This document shows positions 17,867 to 28,463 of a DNA stretch of 64,000 nt, one piece after another (position 1 is the first letter of the stretch; every line of letters begins with the position of its first letter). The stretch lies in the NCBI GenBank assembly GCA_003574685.1, contig QOCQ01000007.1, forward strand, positions 62,001 through 126,000, in the 5' to 3' direction. This DNA is from Rhodospirillaceae bacterium SYSU D60007 (GTDB lineage: Bacteria > Pseudomonadota > Alphaproteobacteria > Reyranellales > Reyranellaceae). The notes below the pieces were generated by a model, which did not search any database, was not told the DNA's origin, and was given only the letters and a program-made list of their open reading frames with translations. The translations under genes and the position numbers were made by a program.

Positions 17867-18352
17867 TCAGACGCCGGCTGCCTTCATGGCGGCAGCGCCG
17901 GCGATGATCGATTTCACGATGTTGTGGTAGCCCGTGCAGCGGCAGAGATTTCCCTCCAGCCCGTGCCTTACGGTCTCCTCATCGAGCTGGTAGTTGTGGC
18001 GCTTCACCAGATCGATGGCACTCATGACCATGCCCGGCGTGCAGAAGCCGCACTGCAGGCCGTGATTCTCGCGGAACGCCTCCTGCATCGGATGCAGCTC
18101 CTCGGCGCTCTTCGCCAGGCCCTCGATGGTGGTGACCTTGGCACCTTCCGCCTGCACCGCCAGCAGAGTGCAGGATTTCACCGAAATGCCATCGACGTGC
18201 ACGACGCAGGCCCCGCACTGGCTGGTATCGCAACCCACGTGCGTTCCCGTCAGGCCAAGGTGTTCGCGCAGGAACTGGACCAGCAGGGTCCGCGCTTCGA
18301 CGTTCCCCGACACGGTCTTGCCGTTCACGGTCATGGACACCGACATCGTCAT
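17867..18352 (-). CDS. Molybdenum hydroxylase 2Fe-2S subunit (CoxS-like)
   Basis: A 161-residue small subunit with two [2Fe-2S] clusters. The plant-ferredoxin-type cluster uses Cys41, 46, 49 and 61 ([13 protein letters not shown]); the C-terminal cluster uses Cys101, 104, 137 and 139 (QCGFCTPGM and CRCTGY). It carries electrons from the Mo site to FAD. I use the ATG at 18352, preceded by GGGAG; nearby in-frame ATGs at 18346 and 18334 are possible. The gene lies 55 bases before the large subunit. Confidence 0.92.
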   Translation of the reverse strand: MTMSVSMTVNGKTVSGNVEARTLLVQFLREHLGLTGTHVGCDTSQCGACVVHVDGISVKSCTLLAVQAEGAKVTTIEGLAKSAEELHPMQEAFRENHGLQCGFCTPGMVMSAIDLVKRHNYQLDEETVRHGLEGNLCRCTGYHNIVKSIIAGAAAMKAAGV

Positions 18353-18470
18353 TTTGGAGTGCTCCCTGGGTGTCGATCTGATGCAAGCGACCGCCATGGC
18401 GACGTGCCGCGAGTCCGCAAGTGCGGGCAGCATCGCAAGCCGCGGCCGGAGGGGTCAAGGGGCTTGGGTT

Positions 18471-19118
18471 TCAGCGGACGGCGAAATAGGCGATCACCAG
18501 GATGGCGATTCCGGCGCCGATCAGCAGCCAGTGCTTGTAGCCGCGCTCGGCCGAATCGCTCGCCACGCGCGCCGGTGCCGTGGCCGGACTGACGGGGTCG
18601 GCAGCAACCGTTGCTGGCGCGACGTCCGGCGCTCCCGGCGCTGCCGGCGCCTCGGTTGCCGGCGGCGGCGTTGCGCCGCCCACGACTTCCGAGAACTTCC
18701 CGAAGAACTCGTCGGCCAGCTTGCGCGCGGTGCCGTCGATCAGGCGCGCGCCGATTTGCGCGATCTTGCCGCCGACCTGCGCATCGGCGGTATAGGCCAG
18801 GACGGTCGCGCCTGCGCCGTCCGCCTCCGACAGCCTGACCATGGCACCGCCCTTGGCAAATCCCGCGGCGCCGCCCTGCCCTTCGCCGGTGATGCGATAG
18901 CCGTTGGGCGGATCCATGTCCGAGAGTGTGACCTTGCCGTTGAACCTGGCGCTGACCGGGCCGATCTTCATACGGACGGTGGCCTTGAGCTCGCTGTCGC
19001 TCACCTTCTCCAGACTCTCGCAGCCGGGAATGCATTGCTGCAGGACAGCCGGATCGTTGAGCGCTTCCCACACTTTCTCGCGCGACGCCGGGATTCGGTA
19101 TTCGCCGGAAAATTCCAT
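18471..19118 (-). CDS. CoxG family SRPBCC protein with C-terminal membrane anchor
   Basis: A 215-residue CoxG-like protein. The SRPBCC domain (about 1-145) opens [20 protein letters not shown]. It is followed by a Pro/Ala-rich linker (about 148-188) and a single C-terminal TM helix (195-214, [16 protein letters not shown]). CoxG is thought to anchor CO dehydrogenase-type enzymes to the membrane. First of the cox-like genes in transcription order, ahead of S, L and M, and 22 bases after the GH17 gene. Confidence 0.87.
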   Translation of the reverse strand: MEFSGEYRIPASREKVWEALNDPAVLQQCIPGCESLEKVSDSELKATVRMKIGPVSARFNGKVTLSDMDPPNGYRITGEGQGGAAGFAKGGAMVRLSEADGAGATVLAYTADAQVGGKIAQIGARLIDGTARKLADEFFGKFSEVVGGATPPPATEAPAAPGAPDVAPATVAADPVSPATAPARVASDSAERGYKHWLLIGAGIAILVIAYFAVR

Positions 19119-19140
19119 GGTCGGTCCTTTCTCAGCGAAG

Positions 19141-21096
19141 TCACCACTTTCCGGTGAAGGATTCGGGCGGCGGCTCCGCCAGCGGCTGACGCAGGGAGAC
19201 GTAGATCGTAGCCATATAGGGTATGGCCATCAGCAATGCCATGGCCGCGAACCAGTTCGCCTGGGTGTTCATGAAGAGCGCCTGGATCACCCACTTGCCG
19301 CCGTCCGGCGCTGTCCAGCCCGAGGCCAGCCGGGCGGCATCGCCATGCAGCTTGACCGCGCCCTCCGTCAGGGTGAGCGCCACCGCGCCGCCCACCAGCA
19401 GCGCGGACAGGAGGATTTCCGGCCATAGCGGCGCAAAGCGGCTGTGCGCCGGTTCCATGCGCACGTAGCCCTTGCTGCCGTCGTAGCCCAGCAACCGGCC
19501 GAAGGACAGCGTCTTGGCGATGAAATGCACGCGCGGCACGCCGCCGGAGCGGAACACCGTGGCCAGTTTCCAGACCATCAGCACAAGGGCGGGCACGGCG
19601 AAATCCATGATCGGAAAATCGCGGTAGCGGCCATCGAAGCCGATCACCATCACCCTCTCGTCGAGGCGGATGACGCCGATGTGCCAGTCGACGGTCAGCA
19701 TGACGAGATGGAAGATGCAAAGGATGGAAAAGCCGAGAAACGCCACCTGCAGCAGCAGGTCCGGCCGCTCGCGGATGCGGGCCCGTGGCAGCGCCCGCCA
19801 GGCAGCCCATGCCGCCCGCACCCGCGCGCCGTAGAGCGATGCATCGGGCATGCGGCCCGTCAGGCTCCCCGCGATGCCGGACAACAACGCCCAGGCGAAG
19901 AGCGCACCGGCGCCGAGGTAGAACACGGTCCCGGCCAGACGCATCCAGTAGAACGCATGGTTGTAGTTTATCCATGTCGCCTGGGTCAGGCAGGTGGCCA
20001 CGGCCTGGGCGAACACCGCAAAGATTGCGATGGCAACCACACCGGGGCGCTTCGCCAGCATCGCGAATCCCAGCACCAGCAGCGCGCCGGCAATGCTGGA
20101 AATCGCAAAGGGAATCCGCCAGAGAGGATCGGCGCTGACGGCCGCACCGATCTCGAATTTCTGCTGCCGGTCGCCGTCGAACAGGCCCCAGGTTGCACCG
20201 ACCGTGCCTTCGAGATGGGCCTTCCAGTGCTGGTCGAATGCCTCCACGAGGTTGTATTCGAGCTTCTCGGTATCGGCGAGCTTCTTGAACAGCGCATAGT
20301 AGCGCGCCTGCTCCACCCGGCCTGGCCGCGCATCGGCGCGCATGCGGCCACTGCCTGGCCAGCCTGTTTCGCCGATCACGACCCGCTTGCCGGGAAATGC
20401 GCGCCGTACGCGCTCGACGATCTGGACGATATGCGTCTTGATCGCCAGCCGGTCGTACGCGGGATCGCCATTGGGATCGCGCCGGTCCATGCCGATCGGC
20501 TCGTCCTCCCAGTAGGGCAGGATATGGATCGTGATGATATCCACTTCCTGCGCCACCTGGGGATGGCGAAGCCAGTACTCCCAGACCTCCGCATACGTGA
20601 CCGGCTGGCGCACCATCCGCTTCACCTGCCGGATGTAGCGGATGAGCTGATCGGCGCTGAGGTCCTTGCGCAGCAACACCTCGTTGCCGACGATCACGCG
20701 ATCAATGGCATCGGGATAGCGGTTGGCATGCTCGATCAGCGCCGAGACCTGCTCCAGGTTCTTGCGCTCAATGCTGCTCAGCCACGCGCCGTGCCAGACC
20801 TTGAGCCCGTACTTGCCCGCCAGCCGGGGCACGGCCTCCATGCCTTCCAGGGTCGTATAGGTGCGGACCGCAGCCGTGCGGCCCTGCATCAGCTTGAGAT
20901 CGTTCTCAACCTGCGCGGCGCTGGGAAATTCCTTGCTCAACGGGCTCTGGCCGGGCCGGTATGGCGAGAACGACAGCCCCTGCACGGGGCCCGGTTGCCA
21001 GTCGATCGTGCGCGGCTGGTTGGGAATGCTCCACCACAGCCAATTGAGGACCGTCACAACAACAAGCGCAAGGATGCCGGCCAGAACGCGTGTCAT
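19141..21096 (-). CDS. Membrane protein with GH17 beta-glucan domain (NdvC-like)
   Basis: A 651-residue protein. An N-terminal TM helix (about 4-23) is followed by a periplasmic glycoside hydrolase family 17 domain (about 35-330). The catalytic acid is Glu139 in VGNE and the nucleophile Glu243 in GETGWP. The C-terminal half has about eight TM helices. GH17 enzymes act on beta-1,3-glucans and some are transglycosylases; Bradyrhizobium NdvC, involved in cyclic beta-glucan synthesis, has a comparable GH17-plus-membrane design. A role in periplasmic or exported glucan is likely. It lies between an M81 peptidase and coxG on the same strand. Confidence 0.75.
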   Translation of the reverse strand: MTRVLAGILALVVVTVLNWLWWSIPNQPRTIDWQPGPVQGLSFSPYRPGQSPLSKEFPSAAQVENDLKLMQGRTAAVRTYTTLEGMEAVPRLAGKYGLKVWHGAWLSSIERKNLEQVSALIEHANRYPDAIDRVIVGNEVLLRKDLSADQLIRYIRQVKRMVRQPVTYAEVWEYWLRHPQVAQEVDIITIHILPYWEDEPIGMDRRDPNGDPAYDRLAIKTHIVQIVERVRRAFPGKRVVIGETGWPGSGRMRADARPGRVEQARYYALFKKLADTEKLEYNLVEAFDQHWKAHLEGTVGATWGLFDGDRQQKFEIGAAVSADPLWRIPFAISSIAGALLVLGFAMLAKRPGVVAIAIFAVFAQAVATCLTQATWINYNHAFYWMRLAGTVFYLGAGALFAWALLSGIAGSLTGRMPDASLYGARVRAAWAAWRALPRARIRERPDLLLQVAFLGFSILCIFHLVMLTVDWHIGVIRLDERVMVIGFDGRYRDFPIMDFAVPALVLMVWKLATVFRSGGVPRVHFIAKTLSFGRLLGYDGSKGYVRMEPAHSRFAPLWPEILLSALLVGGAVALTLTEGAVKLHGDAARLASGWTAPDGGKWVIQALFMNTQANWFAAMALLMAIPYMATIYVSLRQPLAEPPPESFTGKW

Positions 21097-21148
21097 GTCC
21101 GGTTTGTACCAGCCCCGCTCCGGCGGTCGATGGGGAAATTTTTCCTGG

Positions 21149-22675
21149 TCAGGACGGGTTCCACGTCGTGTGCTCGTCCAGCGGATAGACCGGGCGCGGC
21201 AGGCGACGCCACGGAAAGGTCGCGAGATTGGGCGAGGTGAGGCCGGGGCAGTCCACTTCGTAGGTACGCTCGGCAGGCACGTAGCCATCAAATCCCGCAC
21301 GGAAGTGGCCGCGGCTCTTCACGACGATCGTTCGTGCGAGCGCTGGGTCGATGCCCAATTGCTCGAACTGCATCGGATCCAGGCATTGCTGGCGATGGGA
21401 GATCACCACCAGCCGGATGCCGTCCAGGTTGAGCAATGCCGAGGGTCCCATGTCGCAGGCCATGCCCTGCGCCAGCCCGCGGCGGCCGATGAAAAGCCCG
21501 TCCGACAGTTCCTCGATCGCAGCATCACACTCCCAGGACTGGGAGAACGAGTCCTGTTCGCGCGCATTGAAGCGGGCCCGGAACCGGCTGCCGCGACCGA
21601 GGCGATGCGCCTGTTCCGCCACGGCGGCATCGTTGAAGACGCCGCAGATCACGCCGCGCGCGCCGGCGTCCTTCAGGGCCTTCAGCAATGTCACCGTGTT
21701 GCCGCGGCCGCCGCCGCCAGGGTTGTCGGCCACGTCGGCGAGAATGATCGGCGGCAGCGTCGGATCGTTGCCCGCCGCCACGGCCATGCGCACGGCCTCA
21801 TCCAGCGACGTCATCGTTCGCTTGAACCGCTCCCGCATGTTCCAGGCACGCGTGCAAATGTCGAGCGCCAGCCCCTTCGCCAGCGCCTGGTCGCGGTCGC
21901 GCGTTGTGACGATGGTCGTGAGGCCGTTCTTCGCGGTATCGCTGTAGGAGAAGCCGGCCATTACCGAGACGTTCATCACCTTGCCGCCGACCTTCGACAG
22001 CCCGTAGTTCATCACGTCGGCATAGGGGCCGGATGCCGTCAGCAGCGAGATCTGCGGGGCGACCAGCGGTATCTTCACCATAGCCGTGGCTGTGCGCATG
22101 CCCGCCAGCAACTCGCGCATGTGCCGTGCCGCCTCGATGCCACGCTCGCGGATATCGGTGTGCGGATTGCAGCGATAGCCCACGAAGACGGAGATGTTCT
22201 CCACCATCCGCCGGGACACGTTGGCGTGCAGGTCGAACGTGCCGATGACGGGCATGTCGGGGCCAGCCACCCGGCGGATCATCTCGTACAGATCGCCATC
22301 GGGATCGTCGCTTTCGGTGGTCAGCGCCGCGCCATGCGAAGACACATAGATGCCGTCGAACGGCCCCCTCTCTTTCAGGCCGGTCTCGAACTCCGCCATC
22401 AGTTCACAAAAGTAGCCATGTTCAACCGGCCCGCCGGGCTGTGCCGAGGCGATGCGCAGCGGCACCGGCGTCCATGGTCCGGTGCCATCCATCTCGGTGA
22501 CGAACCCCGGCATGTCAGGCAGCAATGCGGGCGCCGGCTTGCGCGCTTCGACGAGCAGCGCATTGCCGCGGAGGTCGACGTCGCTGGCGAAATCCTCGCG
22601 CGTGCTGACAGGGGCAAAGCGATTGCACTCGATCGCGAAACCCAGAAGCGCGATGCGCGGCGACTCAGCAGCCAT
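21149..22675 (-). CDS. M81 family metallopeptidase (MlrC-like)
   Basis: A 508-residue protein of the MlrC/M81 family, named for the microcystin-degradation enzyme MlrC. The opening RIALLGFAIECNRFAP, the SSHGAA motif and the DLHANVSRRM metal-site motif are characteristic, and a C-terminal MlrC domain follows (VRMAVAAGNDPTLPPIILAD and beyond). Most members occur in soil Proteobacteria without microcystin and probably process other small peptides or amides. The ATG at 22675 has GGAGGAG in front. It starts a minus-strand run leading to the GH17 and cox-like genes. Confidence 0.85.
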   Translation of the reverse strand: MAAESPRIALLGFAIECNRFAPVSTREDFASDVDLRGNALLVEARKPAPALLPDMPGFVTEMDGTGPWTPVPLRIASAQPGGPVEHGYFCELMAEFETGLKERGPFDGIYVSSHGAALTTESDDPDGDLYEMIRRVAGPDMPVIGTFDLHANVSRRMVENISVFVGYRCNPHTDIRERGIEAARHMRELLAGMRTATAMVKIPLVAPQISLLTASGPYADVMNYGLSKVGGKVMNVSVMAGFSYSDTAKNGLTTIVTTRDRDQALAKGLALDICTRAWNMRERFKRTMTSLDEAVRMAVAAGNDPTLPPIILADVADNPGGGGRGNTVTLLKALKDAGARGVICGVFNDAAVAEQAHRLGRGSRFRARFNAREQDSFSQSWECDAAIEELSDGLFIGRRGLAQGMACDMGPSALLNLDGIRLVVISHRQQCLDPMQFEQLGIDPALARTIVVKSRGHFRAGFDGYVPAERTYEVDCPGLTSPNLATFPWRRLPRPVYPLDEHTTWNPS

Positions 22676-22810
22676 GCTCTCCTCCTCCGTTGCGACCGGC
22701 CTGCCCTAGTGAGACACGAAGCGGCGCGCCGCACCAGTAGCCTCCAGGACTTGCGCTGCCGCGTGAAACATGCATGGAAGCAAGTGACCTTTTCGCCGGG
22801 AGATTCTGCC

Positions 22811-23770
22811 GTGAGCGACCGCACCCATGTTCTGCTCTGGACGGATTCGACAGATTCGTATCTGAAGGCCATTGCGGCTGCTGGGTTGTCGGACCGGGTT
22901 ATCGTCGAAGGCGTTTCGCGCAAGGAGACGCCCTCCTCCGATCAGCTCGCACGGACCGAGGTGCTGATGGCCGCGGCCGTGCCGCCGGGCATGCTGCCAG
23001 CCATGCCGAAGCTGCGCTGGGCGCAGGCCATGACAGCCGGGGTGGAGGGCTGGTTCGCCCTGCCCGACCTGCCGCCGGATCTCACCTTGACCTGTGCGCG
23101 CGGCACGCATCGCGAATCGATGCCGGAAAACATCCTCGGTGCGCTGTTTCATGTCAGCAAGCCCTATGCCGCCGCGGCCGAGAACCAGAAGCGGGGCAAA
23201 TGGGTTCACACCGTGGCACAGCCCTTGACCGGCAAGACGCTGGGCATCCTGGGACTGGGCGCGATCGGCGAGGAGGTGGCCCGTCTCGCAACGGCGCTGA
23301 ACATGCGCGTGATCGGCACAAGACGGCGGCCCGCGGCGATGGCGAACGTCGCCAGCGTGCTGCCGCCCGAGCAGACGGACGAGGTGCTGGCGCAGTCCGA
23401 TTTCGTCCTGGTGCTGCTGCCTGCCACGCCGCAGACCGACAATTTCATCAATGCCGCGCGGCTGTCGGCCATGAAGCCCACGGCGTGGCTGCTGAACTTC
23501 GGGCGCGGCCACGTGATCAAGGACGATGACCTGGTCGCAGCCGTGAAAGCGCGCAAGATCGCCGGCGCCGTGCTCGATGTGTTCCGCCAGGAGCCGCTGC
23601 CGGCGGAACATCCGTTCTGGCGCACCGACGGCATTCTGGTGCTGCCGCATATCGGCGGGCCGCATCCGCAGCGCGACCGGTTCGTCGCCGGCCTGTTCGT
23701 CGAGAATCTCGATCGCTACCTGCGCGGCGCGCCGCTGAAGGAAGTCGTCGATCGCGCGGCAGGCTACTGA
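22811..23770 (+). CDS. D-2-hydroxyacid dehydrogenase (GhrA-like)
   Basis: A 319-residue NAD(P)-dependent D-isomer 2-hydroxyacid dehydrogenase. The GLGAIG dinucleotide motif is at residues 148-153, and the catalytic Arg232 (FGRG), Glu261 (QEPLP) and His280 (PHIGG) are present. The QEPLPAEHPFW segment is typical of the GhrA branch, which reduces glyoxylate and hydroxypyruvate. The start is GTG at 22811 with GGGAGA upstream; the longer reading frame that runs back through the M81 gene is a shadow. Likely its own transcription unit, divergent from M81. Confidence 0.85.
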   Translation: MSDRTHVLLWTDSTDSYLKAIAAAGLSDRVIVEGVSRKETPSSDQLARTEVLMAAAVPPGMLPAMPKLRWAQAMTAGVEGWFALPDLPPDLTLTCARGTHRESMPENILGALFHVSKPYAAAAENQKRGKWVHTVAQPLTGKTLGILGLGAIGEEVARLATALNMRVIGTRRRPAAMANVASVLPPEQTDEVLAQSDFVLVLLPATPQTDNFINAARLSAMKPTAWLLNFGRGHVIKDDDLVAAVKARKIAGAVLDVFRQEPLPAEHPFWRTDGILVLPHIGGPHPQRDRFVAGLFVENLDRYLRGAPLKEVVDRAAGY

Positions 23771-23808
23771 GCTGCCGTAGCCTGACTTCGCCTTCCCCCA
23801 CGGTATTC

Positions 23809-23998
23809 CCTTCTCCCCGCGAAGGCGGGGAGAAGGTGGCGCGCAGCGCCGGATGAGGGGCTTCACAGTGCCGCGACAGACACGATGCATCGATGGCGGA
23901 CGCACTGTGCCTACAAGCCAACGCCTTGTTTGTCGCAAGCCCGCGAAGCCCCTCATCCGCCCTTCGGGCACCTTCTCCCCGCCTTCGCGGGGAGAAGG
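23809..23998. repeat. Long palindromic REP-like element
   Basis: Each end is a hairpin built from CCTTCTCCCCGC and GCGGGGAGAAGG (23809-23836 and 23971-23998). Inside, GGATGAGGGGCTTC (23851-23864) pairs with GAAGCCCCTCATCC (23945-23958), and CACAGTGC pairs with GCACTGTG within the centre. It fills most of the 306-base gap between two convergent genes; I see no gene in that gap. Related in plan to 43784-43917. Confidence 0.8.
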
Positions 23999-24076
23999 CA
24001 GAACTGCCGCCGGGATAAGGGAAACGGGTCACGCGCTGGCGCGCCACTGGAATGGCTCGCTCCCGGCAGGGAAGTA

Positions 24077-25168
24077 CTAGGGCGCTGCCGCGTTGAGGCC
24101 GGCGATCGCCTGGCGTGAGGCCTGGTGGCCGCGGAACAGCACCATTTCCTTCCACTCGTCGGTGTCGGGATAGAACTGCTTGCGCATGGCGGCGCGGATC
24201 GGCGCTGCCTCAGGCCCCAGCGGATCACCATACTTGTGCACCCAGTGATCGCCACGGAAGGCGCGCCGGCCGCTCTCGCGGTCGTAGGTGCCAAATTCCA
24301 GCGTCGCCATCGTGACGCGCGCGTCGGGCAGCGCGCGGTTGTAGCCGTAATGGCCAAGCCCGTCGCGCGCCTGCGAGGCGGTCTGGCCGCGCTTCGACTC
24401 CGTCACTGACTCGCCCCAGAACGCGCGCACCCGCCGTGAGCCGTCGGTATCGGGATCGTAGTGCGTGATCAGCTCGCCATAACCGAACGGTCCCAGCCCC
24501 GTATGGAAATCGATCACGGCGACGTCGCTGCGCCCGGCAAGGTAGCGCTCGATGATGGCGTGGGTCGTACGGTTCGACCAGCACGGACCGCCGCCGCCGA
24601 AAAAGAAACCGTCCGCGTGCGTATATTGCCCGCCCGACATGGCGCGGTTGAAGGCGACGTCGCCGACTTTCGCCCGGTATGCTTTCAGCTTGGCTTCGGC
24701 GGCCTCGAACGGAGGGCCGCTCAATGCCGGCGGAATCAGCGCATCGGCGATCTCGAGGTAGCCGGGATTCTCCGGATACGGCTTGCCGTGGTCGACGAAG
24801 TTACGATTGAGATCGTTGCCTTCCTGCGTCACCCGGCGCAGCCAGGCAAAGCCGTAAGGATTGATGGCGTGCACGAAAAGCGCCGCCGTGCCGTGGGGTA
24901 GCGCCGCAGCCCCCTTTCGCGCCAGCCAGTCCACCTGGAAGCCCGAACCGCAGAAGCCTTCCACGCCATGTGTTGAAGAGATCGTCACCACGACACGGCT
25001 GGCGTCGTCAGGCCCCAGCCAGGCGACGTCGGTTGACAGCGATCCGCCATCGGGCCCCTTGCCCGGCGCTTCGAAGCGTTGCGTGGCGGCCCCCGCGATA
25101 CGGGCTGCGGCCAGGAACTTCTCGCGGGCCTCGCTGTAGTCCGCAGAAAATGAGGAAAAGCTGGACAT
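24077..25168 (-). CDS. DUF2817 family M14-like metallocarboxypeptidase
   Basis: A 363-residue protein of the DUF2817 family, which is related to M14 zinc carboxypeptidases. Candidate zinc ligands are His67 and Glu70 in HGVEG and His222 in DFHTG. NRN at 121-123 would bind the substrate carboxylate and Glu291 in LEFGTY is the candidate general base. I use the ATG at 25168; a GTG at 25174 overlaps the previous stop (GTGA) and is equally possible. It is the last gene of a four-gene run after the decarboxylase, so it may release or trim the substrate of that enzyme; this is inferred. Confidence 0.8.
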   Translation of the reverse strand: MSSFSSFSADYSEAREKFLAAARIAGAATQRFEAPGKGPDGGSLSTDVAWLGPDDASRVVVTISSTHGVEGFCGSGFQVDWLARKGAAALPHGTAALFVHAINPYGFAWLRRVTQEGNDLNRNFVDHGKPYPENPGYLEIADALIPPALSGPPFEAAEAKLKAYRAKVGDVAFNRAMSGGQYTHADGFFFGGGGPCWSNRTTHAIIERYLAGRSDVAVIDFHTGLGPFGYGELITHYDPDTDGSRRVRAFWGESVTESKRGQTASQARDGLGHYGYNRALPDARVTMATLEFGTYDRESGRRAFRGDHWVHKYGDPLGPEAAPIRAAMRKQFYPDTDEWKEMVLFRGHQASRQAIAGLNAAAP

Positions 25169-25170
25169 CG

Positions 25171-26505
<1,335 letters not shown>

Positions 26506-27261
26506 TCAGGTCCTGAGCGTGAGGCCTCCGTCGGCAACCAGCCCGTGGCCGGTAATGAAATCGGCCTCGTCGCTGGCCAGCAGCAGTGCCGCCCGGGCGA
26601 TGTCGATCGGCTTGCCGAGCCGCCGCAGCGCGGCTTTCTTCGCCCAGATCGCCGCAATGTCGGCGTTGGCGAAGCTGGCGGCCGTCATGCCCGTCTGGAT
26701 CGCACCGGGGCAAATATAGTTCGCGGTAATGTTGAACTTGCCGAGCTCAAGGGCCAGCGTGTGGGTCAGTCCGGCGACGCCCGCTTTCGAGGCACAGTAG
26801 GCGGCAAGCCCGTAGTCGGTATCGAACGCCATCACCGACGCCGTGTTGATGATGCGGGCGCGGCCCACCTTGCTGGCGCGCTCGCGCAAGGCCGGGATGG
26901 CCTGCCGGCACATGCGGAAGACGGCGGTGACATTCACATCGAGCGTGCGCGACCATTGCGCGTCGGTCATCACCTCGGCCAGCGCATTGGCGCTCACTCC
27001 TGCATTGTTGAACAGGATGTCGAGTGCGCCAAATCGCTGGATGGCCGTCCCGATGATGTCCGCGGGCGCTTCGGCATCCGTGACGTCCCGCGCGAGCGGC
27101 ACGATCGCCTCCCGCCCGGCGTGCACCGAGTCGATTGCCGAACCGGCACGATCGACGGCCAGCACGCGCGCGCCCTCCTCCGCGAACAACTGGGCGCTGG
27201 CGGCCCCGATGCCCGACGCGGCCCCCGTGACGATGGCGATCTTGCCCGCAAGTCTCTGCAT
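26506..27261 (-). CDS. SDR family oxidoreductase
   Basis: A 251-residue classical short-chain dehydrogenase. TGAASGIG is at residues 12-19, NNAG at 85-88, and the catalytic Ser142, Tyr155 and Lys159 are present (YCASK). The first strand ends in Asp37 (AVDRAG), which suggests NAD rather than NADP. Substrate unknown. Placed 33 bases after the quinone-oxidoreductase-like gene and 21 before dgdA. Confidence 0.87.
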   Translation of the reverse strand: MQRLAGKIAIVTGAASGIGAASAQLFAEEGARVLAVDRAGSAIDSVHAGREAIVPLARDVTDAEAPADIIGTAIQRFGALDILFNNAGVSANALAEVMTDAQWSRTLDVNVTAVFRMCRQAIPALRERASKVGRARIINTASVMAFDTDYGLAAYCASKAGVAGLTHTLALELGKFNITANYICPGAIQTGMTAASFANADIAAIWAKKAALRRLGKPIDIARAALLLASDEADFITGHGLVADGGLTLRT

Positions 27262-27294
27262 GACGCTCCTCCGGCCGGTCGTTGGCTGCCACGG

Positions 27295-28272
27295 TTACCT
27301 GGTCGTGATCACGACCTTGCCGGTGGCCTTGCGCGACAGCAGGGCATTCATCGCCTCCGGTGCCTTTTCCAAGGGAAAGCGCATGGAGATGTGCGGCTTG
27401 ATTTTGCCCTGCCGCACCCAGGCAAACATCTCGTCGAAATTCTTGCGCGCTTCGGCCGGTTCGCGGCCGCGCCAGGCGCCGTAGAAAACACCACGCACAT
27501 CGCAACTTTTGAGCAGGGCAAGGTTGGCCGGCAACGAGGGAATGCGGCCCGAGGCGAAGCCAATCACCAGCAGGCGGCCGTACCACGCGATGCAGCGAAT
27601 CGCTTCGTCGAACGCATCGCCGCCCACCGGATCGTAGATGACGTCCGCGCCATTGCCACCGGTCAACTCCTTGACCTTGTCGCGCAGCTTCTCCTTCGTA
27701 TAGTTCACAAACATGGTGGCGCCGTACTTGCGGCAGATCTCCATCTTCTCGTCGGAGCCCACCGCGGCAATGACCTTCGCGCCCATCAGGGCACCAAGCT
27801 CGACGGCGGTGAGTCCGACGCCGCCTGCCGCGCCCAGCACCAGCAACGTTTCGCCCGGCTTCAGCTCCGCTCGCTGCTTCAGCGCGTAGTAGCTGGTGCC
27901 GTAGGTCATGGTGAACGCTGCCCCTTCCTCAAAGGACATGTTCTCGGGCATGGGCAGCAGGTTGGCCTGGTCGATCACCGCCTCGTCGGCATACCCGCCA
28001 TGGCCGATCATGCCGATGACCCGGTCGCCGGGCTTGTAGGCCGTCACGCCTTCCCCGACCTCCACAACCACGCCGCCCACCTCGTGGCCCGGCGCGAAAG
28101 GCCGGGGCGGCTTGAACTGGTATTTGTCGGCGATGATGAGGGTGTCAGGGAAGTTTACGCCGGCGGCATGCACGGCGACCCGAACCTGACCCTTGCCTAC
28201 CGGCGCCGACGGCAGGTCCTTCAGCACCAGGCTTTCCGGTCCGCCGGCCTTCTCGCTGATCATCGCCCGCAT
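27295..28272 (-). CDS. NADPH:quinone oxidoreductase-like MDR protein
   Basis: A 325-residue zinc-free medium-chain dehydrogenase of the quinone oxidoreductase (QOR) type. The GroES-like N-terminal domain lacks the structural-zinc cysteines, and the NADP motif GAAGGVG is at 147-153. Such enzymes reduce quinones or enoyl substrates. ATG at 28272 gives MRAMISEKAGGPESL; longer readings are rejected. First gene of the run QOR, SDR, dgdA, DUF2817. Confidence 0.85.
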   Translation of the reverse strand: MRAMISEKAGGPESLVLKDLPSAPVGKGQVRVAVHAAGVNFPDTLIIADKYQFKPPRPFAPGHEVGGVVVEVGEGVTAYKPGDRVIGMIGHGGYADEAVIDQANLLPMPENMSFEEGAAFTMTYGTSYYALKQRAELKPGETLLVLGAAGGVGLTAVELGALMGAKVIAAVGSDEKMEICRKYGATMFVNYTKEKLRDKVKELTGGNGADVIYDPVGGDAFDEAIRCIAWYGRLLVIGFASGRIPSLPANLALLKSCDVRGVFYGAWRGREPAEARKNFDEMFAWVRQGKIKPHISMRFPLEKAPEAMNALLSRKATGKVVITTR

Positions 28273-28430
28273 GATGGTCTCCCGATTCCACAGATACCGG
28301 CATTGATAGCCAATGGCCGCCATCTCCGCAAAGGCGCGCGGTTTCGCCAGCCGGCTGGAACATGGCGGCCGCTCGCGCGTTTTTCGCCGTGTTGCGCAAC
28401 CCTGATCTCGACAAGACGGCGGCTGCCCGG

Positions 28431-28463
28431 TTCTGTATGGTCGCCAGCGAAGGCCGTACAGAA
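28431..28463. promoter_or_regulatory. Hairpin reaching the cls start codon
   Basis: TTCTGTATGG (28431-28440) and CCGTACAGAA (28454-28463) pair at nine of ten positions around a 13-base loop. The second arm ends at the first base of the cls ATG, so folding would bury the ribosome-binding site. It could equally be an operator. No experimental basis. Confidence 0.35.

Noticed and set aside
14621-18352. Aerobic carbon monoxide dehydrogenase
   Set aside because: The large subunit has AYRGAGR instead of the form I loop AYxCSFR, so the copper-binding Cys is missing.
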